Source: JBLMYQ01 sp050260055
GTDB lineage: Bacteria > Bacillota > Clostridia > Acetivibrionales > UBA4821
DNA length: 64,000 nt
Assembly (NCBI GenBank): GCA_050260055.1
Contig: JBLNBO010000022.1
Span: 62,001 to 126,000 of the forward strand
Direction of reading: 5' to 3'
The translations under genes and the position numbers were made by a program. The notes under the pieces were generated by a model. The model searched no databases, was not told where the DNA came from, and saw nothing but the letters and a program-made list of their open reading frames with translations. This document shows positions 9,169 to 17,893 of this stretch, one piece after another; within the stretch, counting starts at the first letter, position 1, and each line of letters starts with the position of its first letter.

Positions 9169-9792
9169 ATGGCTATTGCAATTAGTGATTTAAAGGATAA
9201 TGAATTAGATATCTTAAGAGAAATAGCAAATATTGGAGCTGGCAATGCTATAACAGCTTTATCAAAGCTCTTGAATAAGAGAGTCGATATGTCTGTTCCA
9301 AGAGTCAAGATCATGGATTTCAAGGACATTCCAGAAATTTTAGGAGATCCTGAAATGCAGGTTGCGGGAATACTTCTAGGTATGAATGGAGATTTGACAG
9401 GAAATATTCTTTTCATACTAAGGCTGGAGTCAGCACATGCATTAGTAAATATTCTTATGGGAAGGCAGGATATTAATCAGGGAGTTCAATTTGACGAGAT
9501 TGAGGTTTCCGCTCTAAAGGAGACAGGAAATATTCTTGCAGGTTCATACTTATCTGCACTTTCTACTATGTTGAACCTTAATATTATACCGTCTACTCCA
9601 GAATTATGTATTGATATGGCGGGTGCGATTCTTAGCGTACCAGCCATAGCATTCGGTTCATGGGGAGAAAGTGTTCTCTATATAGAGAATAAATTTAGTG
9701 ATGGAAATCAAAATGTCGGAGGAGAATTTTTCTTAATCCCAGATGTTCAATCTTACGAAATATTACTAAAGGCATTAGGAGTAGTGAGTTAA
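9169..9792 (+). CDS. cheC: CheC, CheY-P phosphatase
   Basis: CheC dephosphorylates CheY-P and sequesters CheD. The start ATG 9169 follows AGAGGTG at the right spacing; an upstream TTG (9151) in frame is unlikely. The 207 residues show both CheC/FliY half-motifs: LREIANIGAGNAITALSKLL near the N-terminus, and ALKETGNILAGSYLSALSTML followed by a Pro (IIPSTP) in the second half. Two such E-x2-N centres are typical of full-length CheC. The stop codon overlaps the cheD start (TAATG), as expected for partners that bind each other. Confidence 0.95.
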   Translation: MAIAISDLKDNELDILREIANIGAGNAITALSKLLNKRVDMSVPRVKIMDFKDIPEILGDPEMQVAGILLGMNGDLTGNILFILRLESAHALVNILMGRQDINQGVQFDEIEVSALKETGNILAGSYLSALSTMLNLNIIPSTPELCIDMAGAILSVPAIAFGSWGESVLYIENKFSDGNQNVGGEFFLIPDVQSYEILLKALGVVS

Positions 9793-10277
9793 TGGACAAT
9801 GTAATAAAAGTGGGCATGGCAGATTTAAATGTGGCGTCATGCCCAGATGCTTTGACAACATTAGGATTGGGTTCATGTATTGGCTTATGCTTGTACGATT
9901 CTGTGGCAAAGGTGGCAGGTATGGTTCATATCATGCTGCCTTCAAGTAATGGTGGTGTTGGGGAAAGTAACCCTGCGAAATATGCAGATACTGGTATACC
10001 ATTACTAATTGAAAAAATGGAAAGAGCAGGTGCTTTAAAAGGACGGTTGACTGCAAAGATGGCAGGCGGTGCCCAGATGTTTGGATTTAAGCCTGAAAAT
10101 GATATAATACAGATAGGTAAGAAAAATATTGCAGCAACAAAAGAGCTTCTTGAGAGGCTCGCCATCAGAGTTGTGGCTGAAGACACAGGCGGAAGTTACG
10201 GAAGAACCATCGAGTTTTATGCAACTGATGGAAGCCTATTAATAAAAACTATTGGACAAGGAACGCATATAATTTAA
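9792..10277 (+). CDS. cheD: CheD, chemoreceptor glutamine deamidase
   Basis: CheD deamidates specific glutamines on chemoreceptors and is inhibited by binding CheC. The 161-residue protein has the catalytic Cys29 in GLGSCIG and His46 in GMVHIMLP, plus GGAQMF and DTGGSYGRT conserved stretches. It starts within the cheC stop codon, so it is translationally coupled. Together with cheC it marks the Bacillus-type adaptation system rather than the enteric one. Confidence 0.96.
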   Translation: MDNVIKVGMADLNVASCPDALTTLGLGSCIGLCLYDSVAKVAGMVHIMLPSSNGGVGESNPAKYADTGIPLLIEKMERAGALKGRLTAKMAGGAQMFGFKPENDIIQIGKKNIAATKELLERLAIRVVAEDTGGSYGRTIEFYATDGSLLIKTIGQGTHII

Positions 10278-10299
10278 CTAATTGATAGAGGGGAAAAAC

Positions 10300-10581
10300 A
10301 TGAAATATATTTACAAGCTTCCTATTTTCCTATCAATTATTTTTGCTATAATAACCGCTATTGCTTCACTCGTTAATGGTAAAGACGTTTCAGCAATGGC
10401 TTATGACGTTTGTATAGTTATTGTAATAGCTTACCCAGCAGGAATAATTCTTAAAAGTATTATTCTTAGGACTATTAAAGAAGTATTAGTTAAGAATTAT
10501 CTATTAGAACAACAGGAAAAGAAAAAAAGGAAAAACAGCAAGTTAGAAAAACATGAGAGAGAGATAGAACTCAAAATTTAA
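10300..10581 (+). CDS. Small membrane protein of the che operon, unknown function
   Basis: Start ATG 10300 follows GAGGGG. The 93 residues contain two hydrophobic segments (about 6-28 and 36-57) and then a very basic, lysine-rich cytoplasmic tail (residues 64-93) predicted to be helical. No domain is recognised. Its position between cheD and sigD, with short spacers on both sides, ties it to the flagellar/chemotaxis operon, and comparable small proteins occur at this site in other Clostridia (from memory). A membrane-anchored accessory factor is possible, but this is inference. Confidence 0.75.
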   Translation: MKYIYKLPIFLSIIFAIITAIASLVNGKDVSAMAYDVCIVIVIAYPAGIILKSIILRTIKEVLVKNYLLEQQEKKKRKNSKLEKHEREIELKI

Positions 10582-10614
10582 CATTAGTAATTAATAGCAC
10601 TAGGGGGATATTAG

Positions 10615-11385
10615 ATGGGAGAAAATCCTGAAAAACAGGCCCAGCTATGGAAGGCTTACAGTGAAAACAAAAATCCTGGAATTAGGGAAAAACTTATTAT
10701 AGAATATTCCCCTTTAGTTAAGTATGTCGCTGGAAGGTTAAGCATTTATTTTGGTTCACATGTCGAATATGATGACTTGGTGAGTTTTGGAGTCTTTGGA
10801 TTAATTGATGCCATTGACAAGTTTGATATTGGAAAGGGAGTTAAATTTGAAACTTATGCTTCCTTGAGAATAAGAGGGTCAATCATTGACAGTATAAGAG
10901 AGATGGATTGGGTACCACGCTCATTAAGACAAAAAAGTAAAGAAATTGAAAAGGTATACTCGGAAGTTGAAAATGAATTGGGACATGCTGCAACAGATAA
11001 AGAAGTTGCAGATAAAATGGGTATTACCGTTGAAGATTTTTCGAAGTTATTGAATGAAGTAAATGTATCTTCAATGATGTCATTGGATGAGTTTTTAGAG
11101 CAGAATTATGAAATAGGTGTAGAAAGTAATAATGTATTAAAAGAGGGAATTCCGGAAAATTATATAGAAGCAAATGAATTAAAGGAAATATTGGCTGGTT
11201 CTATAAGCAAACTTCCTGAAAAAGAAAAAATGGTAGTAGCATTTTACTATTATGAAGAACTAACACTTAAAGAAATCAGTGCAATAATGGGAGTTTCAGA
11301 ATCAAGAATATCTCAGCTGCATACAAAAGCGTTGTTAAGATTAAGAGGAAAGCTAGGCAGGATAAAATCTGCATTAATAGATTAA
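10615..11385 (+). CDS. sigD: Sigma-D (FliA/WhiG family), flagellar sigma factor
   Basis: This is the alternative sigma factor for late flagellar, motor and chemotaxis genes. The 256 residues have region 2 (EYSPLVKYVAGRLS, YDDLVSFGVFGLIDAIDKFD, FETYASLRIRGSIIDSIREMDWVPRSLR), region 3, and region 4 with a helix-turn-helix (LTLKEISAIMGVSESRISQL). The pattern DWVPRSLR is typical of the FliA/WhiG class. The ribosome site is GGGGG upstream of ATG 10615. A matching promoter (TAAT-15-ACCGATAA) is visible in front of motA within this window. Confidence 0.96.
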   Translation: MGENPEKQAQLWKAYSENKNPGIREKLIIEYSPLVKYVAGRLSIYFGSHVEYDDLVSFGVFGLIDAIDKFDIGKGVKFETYASLRIRGSIIDSIREMDWVPRSLRQKSKEIEKVYSEVENELGHAATDKEVADKMGITVEDFSKLLNEVNVSSMMSLDEFLEQNYEIGVESNNVLKEGIPENYIEANELKEILAGSISKLPEKEKMVVAFYYYEELTLKEISAIMGVSESRISQLHTKALLRLRGKLGRIKSALID

Positions 11386-11400
11386 AAAGGTGGATGAAAA

Positions 11401-13023
11401 TTGTTTACACAAAATATCCCTTATAAAAATCCGAATGATGGTTTCTTTGAAATAGTTTATCAAGGCGATGGGGTTTATCTTATCGTGCATCCACCTATTG
11501 CCAGCGGAATGAAGGTTTCCGTAGCAGAGGTGCTAGATAAGCTTGCCAAAAAACAGGTTAGAAATTTCGATAAACGTGCTGTAGAGCTGATTGTTTCAAA
11601 GGCATCAAGACTTCCTGAAAAGATAGCTGAGGCCCAAAACGAAGAGAAAATAGACGCTGTGGTCTCTATAAGCGTTGCACCTGATAAAATGAGCGCAAAT
11701 GCAATGATTTTGCCGCCTGAAGGTGGTAGAATGCTTTTGTTTCAAGAATTTATTCAGAAAATGAATGATAGCGGAGTTGTGTTTGGGGCCAAAGAGAGTG
11801 TTATTCAAGAATTATGTAAGAGTCCTGTTTATGGCCAGCAAATACTTATTGCTGAGGGAGTTGCTCCGGCTAATGGTATAAACGGTAAGATTGAGCTAAA
11901 ATTTAATATTCATAAAGATTCAAAGCCTACTATTAACGAGGATGGGACTGTTAACTACAGGGAATTGAACCTGATAGAAAATGTTAGCAGAGGGAAGGTT
12001 TTGGCTGTAGCAATACCGCCTACAAATGGTATTAATGGGAAAAATGTATTAGGTGTGCAGATTAATGCGCTTAATGGTAAGCCTGCAATGCTTCCAAAGG
12101 GCAGAAATGTTGAAATATCACCAGATGGCACTTTATTATTGGCCTCAATAGATGGTCTGGTAAATTATATAGATGGAAAGGTAAGTGTATTCTCAATTTA
12201 TGAAGTACCGGCTGACGTGGACAATTCTACAGGGAATATAAACTTTATCGGGAATGTTGTTGTTCATGGAAATGTACTTTCAGGATTTTCGATTGAAGCA
12301 GGCGGAAATGTTGAAGTGTTTGGGGTTGTGGAAGGTGCTTCAATAAAAGCAGGTGGAAATATCATTTTACGAAGAGGAATGCAGGGTACTGGCAAGGGGA
12401 CACTAGTGGCAGATGGGGATATTGTTGCAAGATATATTGAGCATAGTAATGTTTATGCCCGCGGAGACGTTAAGTCTGAGGCAATTATGCATTCTAATGT
12501 GAGATGTGGAAATAAAATGGAGCTTTCAGGCAAAAAGGGCCTTCTAGTTGGAGGTACAGCGAAAGTTGGAAGAGAAATCCATGCAAAGGTTATAGGTTCA
12601 CCTATGGCTACTATTACTGAAATAGAAGTTGGCGTTGACCCAAGCAAAAGAGAAAGGTATAAAGTTATAAAGGATGAATTAGCGCATGCTGAAAGTGATA
12701 TAATGAAATCCAATCAAGCTATAGAAATTTTAAGAAAACTAGAAAAGGTAGGAAAATTGCCTCCAGAAAAAATTGCAATACTGGAAAAGAGCATACGCAC
12801 AAAAGAATTTTATGAGTCAAAACTATATGAACTTCGAGAAGAAATGGAAAGGCTTGATGAAGATCTTGAACAGGAATCAAACGGAAGAATCCTGGCTCAA
12901 GTAGTAATATATCCCGGAACAAGGATTGCTATAGGTACAAGCTTGTTGAACGTTAGAGAAAACCTCCAATATTGCTCATTGTATAGGGATGGTGCTGACA
13001 TAAGAGTAGGAGGGTATAGGTAA
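11401..13023 (+). CDS. DUF342 / FapA-like polymerising protein
   Basis: At 540 residues the length and composition match the DUF342 (flagellar assembly protein A, FapA) family. There is an N-terminal mixed domain (about 1-170), then a Gly/Val-rich right-handed beta-helix (about 170-400) with repeated turns such as NVVVHGNVLSGFSIEAGGNV and ASIKAGGNIILRRGMQG, and a C-terminal coiled coil (about 410-490). Function is poorly known; family members affect polar flagella or form envelope-associated filaments. The start is TTG 11401, 7 bases after AAAGGTGG; the nearby ATG 11394 is out of frame. It follows sigD by 15 bases. Confidence 0.88.
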   Translation: MFTQNIPYKNPNDGFFEIVYQGDGVYLIVHPPIASGMKVSVAEVLDKLAKKQVRNFDKRAVELIVSKASRLPEKIAEAQNEEKIDAVVSISVAPDKMSANAMILPPEGGRMLLFQEFIQKMNDSGVVFGAKESVIQELCKSPVYGQQILIAEGVAPANGINGKIELKFNIHKDSKPTINEDGTVNYRELNLIENVSRGKVLAVAIPPTNGINGKNVLGVQINALNGKPAMLPKGRNVEISPDGTLLLASIDGLVNYIDGKVSVFSIYEVPADVDNSTGNINFIGNVVVHGNVLSGFSIEAGGNVEVFGVVEGASIKAGGNIILRRGMQGTGKGTLVADGDIVARYIEHSNVYARGDVKSEAIMHSNVRCGNKMELSGKKGLLVGGTAKVGREIHAKVIGSPMATITEIEVGVDPSKRERYKVIKDELAHAESDIMKSNQAIEILRKLEKVGKLPPEKIAILEKSIRTKEFYESKLYELREEMERLDEDLEQESNGRILAQVVIYPGTRIAIGTSLLNVRENLQYCSLYRDGADIRVGGYR

Positions 13024-13196
13024 GGCAGTTGACAGCCTTAAGTAATTGACAATTTAAAATTGACGATTGGTAATTAAACGAAATAAAAATATTAATACAA
13101 TTAATTTTAATATTTATAGATTAGATATTTTTAAATTTTAATTTAATTTCGATTTTCAATTATACTTTTTCGATTGTTAATTAATTGTGAGGTGAT
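13024..13196. repeat. AT-rich imperfect inverted repeat
   Basis: This spacer between the FapA-like gene and the next gene has no coding content. Its left end (GTTGACAG, AATTGACAATT, ATTGACGATT, ACGAAAT) is echoed in inverse at the right end (ATTTCG, TTTTCAATT, CGATTGTTAATTAATTGT). This implies a long, imperfect, AT-rich hairpin of the same general type as the heptamer-arm elements elsewhere in the window. Confidence 0.5.
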
Positions 13197-13200
13197 TTAA

Positions 13201-13521
13201 ATGTCAATTAAACCTGTTGATTTTCAAATGTCTATCCCAAAGGCTTCTGAAGTTTCCAAAGTCAGGGGGGAAGAAAACTCAAAGGAGCTTGTTCAACAGC
13301 AGGTTCAGGCTGGTTCAATTCAAAACAAATCAGAAAATGCAATGAAACAGGTTCAGAAAAGAAACCAGGCAGAGGAAGCTCGTCTTCGCGAGAAACAGCA
13401 AAAAGAAGAGAATAATCGACAAGGGAAAAGGCAGGAAGAATCAAATAAAGAAAACGAAGAGCAGAATAATATGAAATATATCGCAAAACAAAAAACAAGT
13501 AGATTTGATGTCAAAATATAG
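13201..13521 (+). CDS. Small hydrophilic protein of the flagellar operon, unknown
   Basis: A 106-residue protein with no membrane segment and no recognised domain. It is highly charged and glutamine-rich. Residues about 40-90 are an almost unbroken Lys/Glu/Gln/Arg run predicted to form a helix or coiled coil. GTGAGGTG precedes ATG 13201. The spacing to its neighbours and the shared strand make it part of the sigD-distal operon. The product is probably real given its ribosome site and operon position, but no function can be assigned. Confidence 0.7.
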   Translation: MSIKPVDFQMSIPKASEVSKVRGEENSKELVQQQVQAGSIQNKSENAMKQVQKRNQAEEARLREKQQKEENNRQGKRQEESNKENEEQNNMKYIAKQKTSRFDVKI

Positions 13522-13633
13522 TTGATAAAATTTAAGGCATACTGTATAATGTGTATAAGGAAACATATTGAGAAATAGGTTTCCTTTTTTGTTTGAGCAA
13601 AGCAATATTGATACTAAGGAGGAGGGGACAGTA

Positions 13634-14215
13634 ATGGGGACTTTTTATATTATCTTAAATGCAATTTCTGTATTCTTCTTAGTTTTCTCATTATTATTCT
13701 TCTTTGTGTTCAAACGATGGGGGCAGCGTGAGTTTGACCGCATTGAAAAAAAGAAGAAAGAGATTGAAGAAATAATCAGCACTGCAGACCAAATGATTGA
13801 TGAGATGAATAGGTTTTCTGATTATATGATAACAAATCTTGAGGAAAAGTCTGATACAGTTGAGAAAATGGTTGTCTCTCTTGAAGAAAAAATTAAGCGT
13901 AACAAAAAAGTAATTGAGGGTATCAAGACAGTAGAAAAAGCAATAGATGAAGATAAGATTGAGATTGCAAAAACAATAATTCCATTTCAAAGCAGGGCTT
14001 CTTCAATAATTAATACCAAAGGAGCTGTTGAAATTAAACAGGACTTATTAGAAAATGAGAACTATAAGCCGAGAGTAAACAGCAGTAAGTCAAATCAGAT
14101 ACTTAAACTGGCTGAGAATGGGCTTGATGAAACCGAAATTGCTAAAAGGCTTAAGGTGGGCAGAGGGGAGATACAACTAGTTCTTGGTATGAGTAAGGGA
14201 ATTAGGCGGGCATAA
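13634..14215 (+). CDS. SwrB-like (DUF6115) membrane-anchored protein
   Basis: From ATG 13634, preceded by GGAGGAGGGG, the protein is 193 residues. It has one N-terminal membrane segment (about 4-26), a long charged coiled coil (about 30-110), and a C-terminal helix-turn-helix-like tail (ILKLAENGLDETEIAKRLKVGRGEI). This architecture and its position as the last gene of the sigD region match Bacillus SwrB/YlxL, which promotes activation of the flagellar type III export apparatus. Identification rests on layout and the C-terminal tail rather than full-length similarity. An in-frame upstream TTG/ATG extension to 13568 lacks a ribosome site. Confidence 0.75.
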   Translation: MGTFYIILNAISVFFLVFSLLFFFVFKRWGQREFDRIEKKKKEIEEIISTADQMIDEMNRFSDYMITNLEEKSDTVEKMVVSLEEKIKRNKKVIEGIKTVEKAIDEDKIEIAKTIIPFQSRASSIINTKGAVEIKQDLLENENYKPRVNSSKSNQILKLAENGLDETEIAKRLKVGRGEIQLVLGMSKGIRRA

Positions 14216-14216
14216 C

Positions 14217-14245
14217 AAAAAAGCTAGAGGTATCTAGCTTTTTTT
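14217..14245 (+). terminator. Intrinsic terminator of the fla/che operon
   Basis: AGCTAGA (14222-14228), a 4-base loop and TCTAGCT (14233-14239) form a hairpin followed by a run of T. It begins 2 bases after the SwrB-like stop codon and closes the flagellar/chemotaxis operon. Confidence 0.9.
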
Positions 14246-14374
14246 ATCTAAGAATAAAATCATGCCAAAGCCATTGGTTTTAGTTGCTCCAAGGGAATTG
14301 GGAAGTATTTTAAATTGAAAAAACAGTAGTAATAAACTATAATGTTAAAAACAAACGCTTTAATAGAGAGGAAA

Positions 14375-15640
14375 ATGATTATGTATGAAAAACGTGTTCT
14401 CTCAAACGGCTTAAGATTGGTATTTGAAAAAATAACATATGTAAAATCAGTTTCTATTGGTGTATGGGTTGGAACTGGCTCAAGAAATGAAACATTGGAG
14501 AACAATGGAGTATCTCATTTTATTGAGCATATGCTTTTTAAAGGAACGCCAACAAGGACGGCAAAGCAGATTGCTGAAAGTATAGACAGTCTTGGCGGCC
14601 AGATAAATGCATTCACAGGAAAAGAATGTACCTGTTTTTATGCTAGGTGCCTAGATAGTCATATAGATATTGCAGTCGATGTTTTGGCAGATATGCTATT
14701 TAATTCAAATTTTTCTGCCAAGGATATTAAGCTGGAAAAGAAAGTAATCATGGAAGAAATCGGGATGTATGAAGATTCACCCGAAGAGCTGGTTCATGAT
14801 TTGCTATCTTTAAGTGCGTGGAAAGATAATCCTCTTGGATACTCAATACTTGGTACTTCTAAGAGTGTATCTGGATTATTCAAGCAGCATATGACTGATT
14901 ATATGTTTAAAAATTATACTCCTGACAATACAGTTATTTCAGTTGCTGGAAATTTTGATACTGAGCATATTGTAAGTCTTATTGAGACATACTTTGGGAA
15001 ATGGCCCAAAAACAGTAAGCAAATTGACAGCCCACAAGCGTCTTTTTCTCCAAACATTTTTGTAAAGGAAAAAGAAATCGAGCAGGTTCACGTTTGTTTA
15101 GGGCTTAATGCAATTGAACATGGAAATGATAAGCTCTATACCACAATTGCAATTAATAATATATTAGGCGGGGGCATGAGTTCAAGATTGTTCCAGAAAA
15201 TAAGAGAAAACAAGGGACTTGTTTATTCTATATACTCATATCCTACATCATATAAGGATACTGGAATGTTCACTATATATGCAGCAATGAATCCAGTAAA
15301 TGTTAAAGAAGTTTTAAAACTGATAAGGAATGAAATTAACCAATTGTGTAATAAAGGGCTTAGTGAAGAAGAAATATCCAAGTCAAAGGAACAGCTAAAG
15401 GGAAGTTACATCATTGGTTTAGAGAGCACATCTGCGAGGATGAATAGTATAGGAAAATCAGAGCTCATGCTTGGAAAGATTTATTCGCCGGAGGAAGTGC
15501 TTAAGAAGATTGATAATATAAATGTAAAAGAGATTGAAGAAACTATTGATATAATATTCAGAAATCAAAAGGCGAGCTTGGCATTAGTTGGCAAGCTCCC
15601 AGAAGATATTGATTTTGAGGGCCTAATTAACGGGAGATAA
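14375..15640 (+). CDS. M16-family zinc peptidase (MlpA/YmxG-like)
   Basis: A processing-peptidase-type enzyme of about 420 residues. The inverted zinc motif HFIEH (HxxEH) is near residues 48-52, and the downstream Glu ligand lies in the KKVIMEEIGMYED stretch. The second half is the inactive M16_C domain (GGGMSSRLFQKIRENKGLVYSIYSY). Bacillus MlpA/YmxG is the nearest well-known relative. ATG 14375 or ATG 14381 can both serve after AGAGAGG (14365-14371). The gene stands alone between the fla/che terminator and the holA spacer. Confidence 0.92.
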   Translation: MIMYEKRVLSNGLRLVFEKITYVKSVSIGVWVGTGSRNETLENNGVSHFIEHMLFKGTPTRTAKQIAESIDSLGGQINAFTGKECTCFYARCLDSHIDIAVDVLADMLFNSNFSAKDIKLEKKVIMEEIGMYEDSPEELVHDLLSLSAWKDNPLGYSILGTSKSVSGLFKQHMTDYMFKNYTPDNTVISVAGNFDTEHIVSLIETYFGKWPKNSKQIDSPQASFSPNIFVKEKEIEQVHVCLGLNAIEHGNDKLYTTIAINNILGGGMSSRLFQKIRENKGLVYSIYSYPTSYKDTGMFTIYAAMNPVNVKEVLKLIRNEINQLCNKGLSEEEISKSKEQLKGSYIIGLESTSARMNSIGKSELMLGKIYSPEEVLKKIDNINVKEIEETIDIIFRNQKASLALVGKLPEDIDFEGLINGR

Positions 15641-15768
15641 CCTCCCTAATCCTCCTAATAGGAGGCGATAGAAGGGCTAAAAAATCTTATCTATAAAAAC
15701 ATAAAGACTTACTTTCCACTCTCTATCTAAGGGAGGATAGTAGGGTCTTTAGTGATAGAGGAGTAACC
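15641..15768. repeat. C/T- and G/A-rich intergenic dyad
   Basis: The spacer has CCTCCCTAATCCTCC-type sequence on the left, an immediate dyad (CCTCCTAATAGGAGG) and GGGAGGATAGTAGGG on the right, enclosing an AT-rich centre. It resembles the elements at 328-397 and 50788-50852. No gene is visible; the right-hand AGAGGAG forms part of the holA ribosome site. Confidence 0.5.
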
Positions 15769-16785
15769 ATGTCTATTGAAATACTTAAAGACAGGCTAAA
15801 GAAAGGTATACTCGATAAAGTGTACCTTTTTTGGGGACCGGAAGAATATCTTATAAAGCATTACCTGGGTGAAATAGAATCATATATTATTAGTCCCCAA
15901 TTTAAAGACTTAAACTATTCTCTCCTAAAAGGCAAGGAGTCAATAAAGGAAATAGTAAGCGCATGCGAAACTATACCTATGATGTCTAAGGGGAGAATGG
16001 TTGTATTAAAAGAGTCTGAAATTTTTTCTGAATCAACCAGCAAAAAGGGTAAGGATAATTCGGGAGAAATTAAAATAGTCTGCGATTATCTTAGCAATAT
16101 TCCGGATGGGGTTTGCCTGGTATTTGTGGAATCACAGACAAACAAAAATAATATATTATTCAAATCTATCGAAAAGAATGGCTTATGCGTTCAGTTTGAT
16201 TATCAGAAGACGCCTGAGCTGGTACGCTGGGCAGCAAGAGTATTTTCTTCATATAATATCCAGATTGGAAAAGAAGAAGCAGAGTATCTTATAGGTATAT
16301 GTGACCCTGGAATGAATGATATTATGAATGAAATTCTAAAGCTGGTTGATTTGGTTGGAAAGGGAAACCGTGTTTCAAAAGCAGATATAGATTCATTATG
16401 TATTAAATCTGTACAGAGTAAGGTTTTTGATATGATTGATTCAATTACTAATGGGAACCCTGCAAAAGCTTACAATCTTTTAGATGATATGCTCTATTTA
16501 AAAGAACCGATTCAAAAAGTAAGTGTACTTGTTGCTAGGCATTTTAAGATTATGTATTTTGTAAAGCAGATGATTTTAAACGGGTATAAATCAGAAAGAA
16601 TTTCAAAAGAAATAAACTTAAACCCGTATATTGTTTCGAAATATATAAGGCAAGCTGGAAAATATGAAGTAAATGCATTAGAAAATGCTTTTAGAGAATG
16701 TTTAGAAATTGATAGAAGGACAAAAACAGGAAGAATTGATTCGCGGGTTGCGTTGGAAATGTTTATATCGAAATATTCTGCATAA
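15769..16785 (+). CDS. holA: DNA polymerase III delta subunit
   Basis: HolA is the clamp-loader wrench that opens the beta clamp. The 338 residues show the family start (DKVYLFWGPEEYLIKHYL), the core of a degenerate AAA+ fold (CLVFVES, FDYQKTPELVRWAARVF) and the helical collar with RHFKIMYFVKQMIL and a C-terminal LEIDRRTKTGRID. GATAGAGGAG precedes the ATG. In many Firmicutes holA lies close to gpr with rpsT between; here gpr follows without rpsT. Confidence 0.94.
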   Translation: MSIEILKDRLKKGILDKVYLFWGPEEYLIKHYLGEIESYIISPQFKDLNYSLLKGKESIKEIVSACETIPMMSKGRMVVLKESEIFSESTSKKGKDNSGEIKIVCDYLSNIPDGVCLVFVESQTNKNNILFKSIEKNGLCVQFDYQKTPELVRWAARVFSSYNIQIGKEEAEYLIGICDPGMNDIMNEILKLVDLVGKGNRVSKADIDSLCIKSVQSKVFDMIDSITNGNPAKAYNLLDDMLYLKEPIQKVSVLVARHFKIMYFVKQMILNGYKSERISKEINLNPYIVSKYIRQAGKYEVNALENAFRECLEIDRRTKTGRIDSRVALEMFISKYSA

Positions 16786-16791
16786 ATAAAG

Positions 16792-16819
16792 AAAAAAGTC
16801 TGATTAATCAGACTTTTTT
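16792..16819. terminator. Terminator after holA
   Basis: A symmetrical hairpin (AAAAAAGTCTGATT with AATCAGACTTTTTT) begins 7 bases after the holA stop codon, with T-runs on both strands. Confidence 0.92.
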
Positions 16820-16886
16820 CTTTATATTATATATTTTTTAGCGAAAAGGCAAATAATAATTCCATTATGATATCAGGAGGAATTTT

Positions 16887-17858
16887 ATGCCGCAGAGTGT
16901 TAGAACCGATTTAGCATTAGAAACTCGAGAACTTTACAAAAAAAGTAATCAGATTGAAGTTCCGGGAGTGGAAGTGGAAACAGAGAGCCTTGATGAGCTT
17001 AGTATAACTAGGGTAAAGATTAAGACTACAGAAGGGGCAGAAGCCATGGGTAAGGCACCAGGAAATTATATTACGCTGGAGGTTCCTGAGTTAAATCAGG
17101 GAATAAAAGAAATTAATGATAAGGTAGTAGACGTATTGGCGAAGGAAATTAACAGGATTTTGAATGTTGATTTAAAGGCTTCAGTCCTCATCGTTGGTCT
17201 GGGTAATTGGAATGTGACTCCTGATGCGCTAGGGCCAAAGGTTATTTCTAAAATTGCTGTTACGAGGCATCTCCTAGAGTATGCAAGTGAGTATATTGAA
17301 AAAGGAACCCGTTCGGTAAGTGTTATTGCGCCTGGTGTTCTAGGAATTACAGGAATTGAAACAGGCGAGATAATTAAGGGAGTAATTGAAAAGGTTAAGC
17401 CTGATGTTGTAATAGCAATTGATGCCTTAGCTTCAAGGAAAATGGAAAGGGTTAGTACCACAATACAGATTGCTGATACAGGGATAAGCCCAGGTTCCGG
17501 AGTTGGGAACAAAAGAATGGAGTTAAGCAAGGATACGCTTGGAATTCCAGTTATAGCTATTGGAATACCCACAGTAGTTGATGCGGTTACATTAGCAAAT
17601 GATACGCTTGATCTTATGCTGGACAAAATGGTTGAGAAATATGGTGAACAAGGTGACTTAAAAAAGATTCTTGGCAACTCGGAAAGTGGGGATAAAATGC
17701 AGCTAATAAGAGAGGTATTAGCTCCCTATGTTGGTGAATTAGTTGTTACACCTAAGGAGATAGATTCAATAGTTACAAACATTTCTGAAGTAGTTGCAGG
17801 CGGGATAAATATTGCGCTTCATGGTTCTCTAGAAAATGCCGAAAAATATTTATCATAA
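16887..17858 (+). CDS. gpr: Gpr, germination protease for small acid-soluble spore proteins
   Basis: Gpr (peptidase family A25) degrades small acid-soluble spore proteins during germination. The 323-residue zymogen has the N-terminal RTDLALE segment that contains the self-processing region. It then has VLIVGLGNWNVTPDALGPKV and VVIAIDALASRKMERV, which hold the conserved aspartates, and ADTGISPGSGVGN. TCAGGAGG precedes the ATG. Its presence shows an endospore former. It is a single-gene unit between two terminators. Confidence 0.96.
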   Translation: MPQSVRTDLALETRELYKKSNQIEVPGVEVETESLDELSITRVKIKTTEGAEAMGKAPGNYITLEVPELNQGIKEINDKVVDVLAKEINRILNVDLKASVLIVGLGNWNVTPDALGPKVISKIAVTRHLLEYASEYIEKGTRSVSVIAPGVLGITGIETGEIIKGVIEKVKPDVVIAIDALASRKMERVSTTIQIADTGISPGSGVGNKRMELSKDTLGIPVIAIGIPTVVDAVTLANDTLDLMLDKMVEKYGEQGDLKKILGNSESGDKMQLIREVLAPYVGELVVTPKEIDSIVTNISEVVAGGINIALHGSLENAEKYLS

Positions 17859-17892
17859 CATAAAAGCGTGACCAAGGTCACGCTTTTATGTT
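17857..17892. terminator. Bidirectional terminator between gpr and bactofilin
   Basis: A perfect inverted repeat (AACATAAAAGCGTGACC, 2-base loop, GGTCACGCTTTTATGTT) overlaps the gpr stop and ends just before the stop of the convergent bactofilin gene. The T-rich flanks on both strands suit termination in both directions. Confidence 0.9.
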
Positions 17893-17893
17893 A

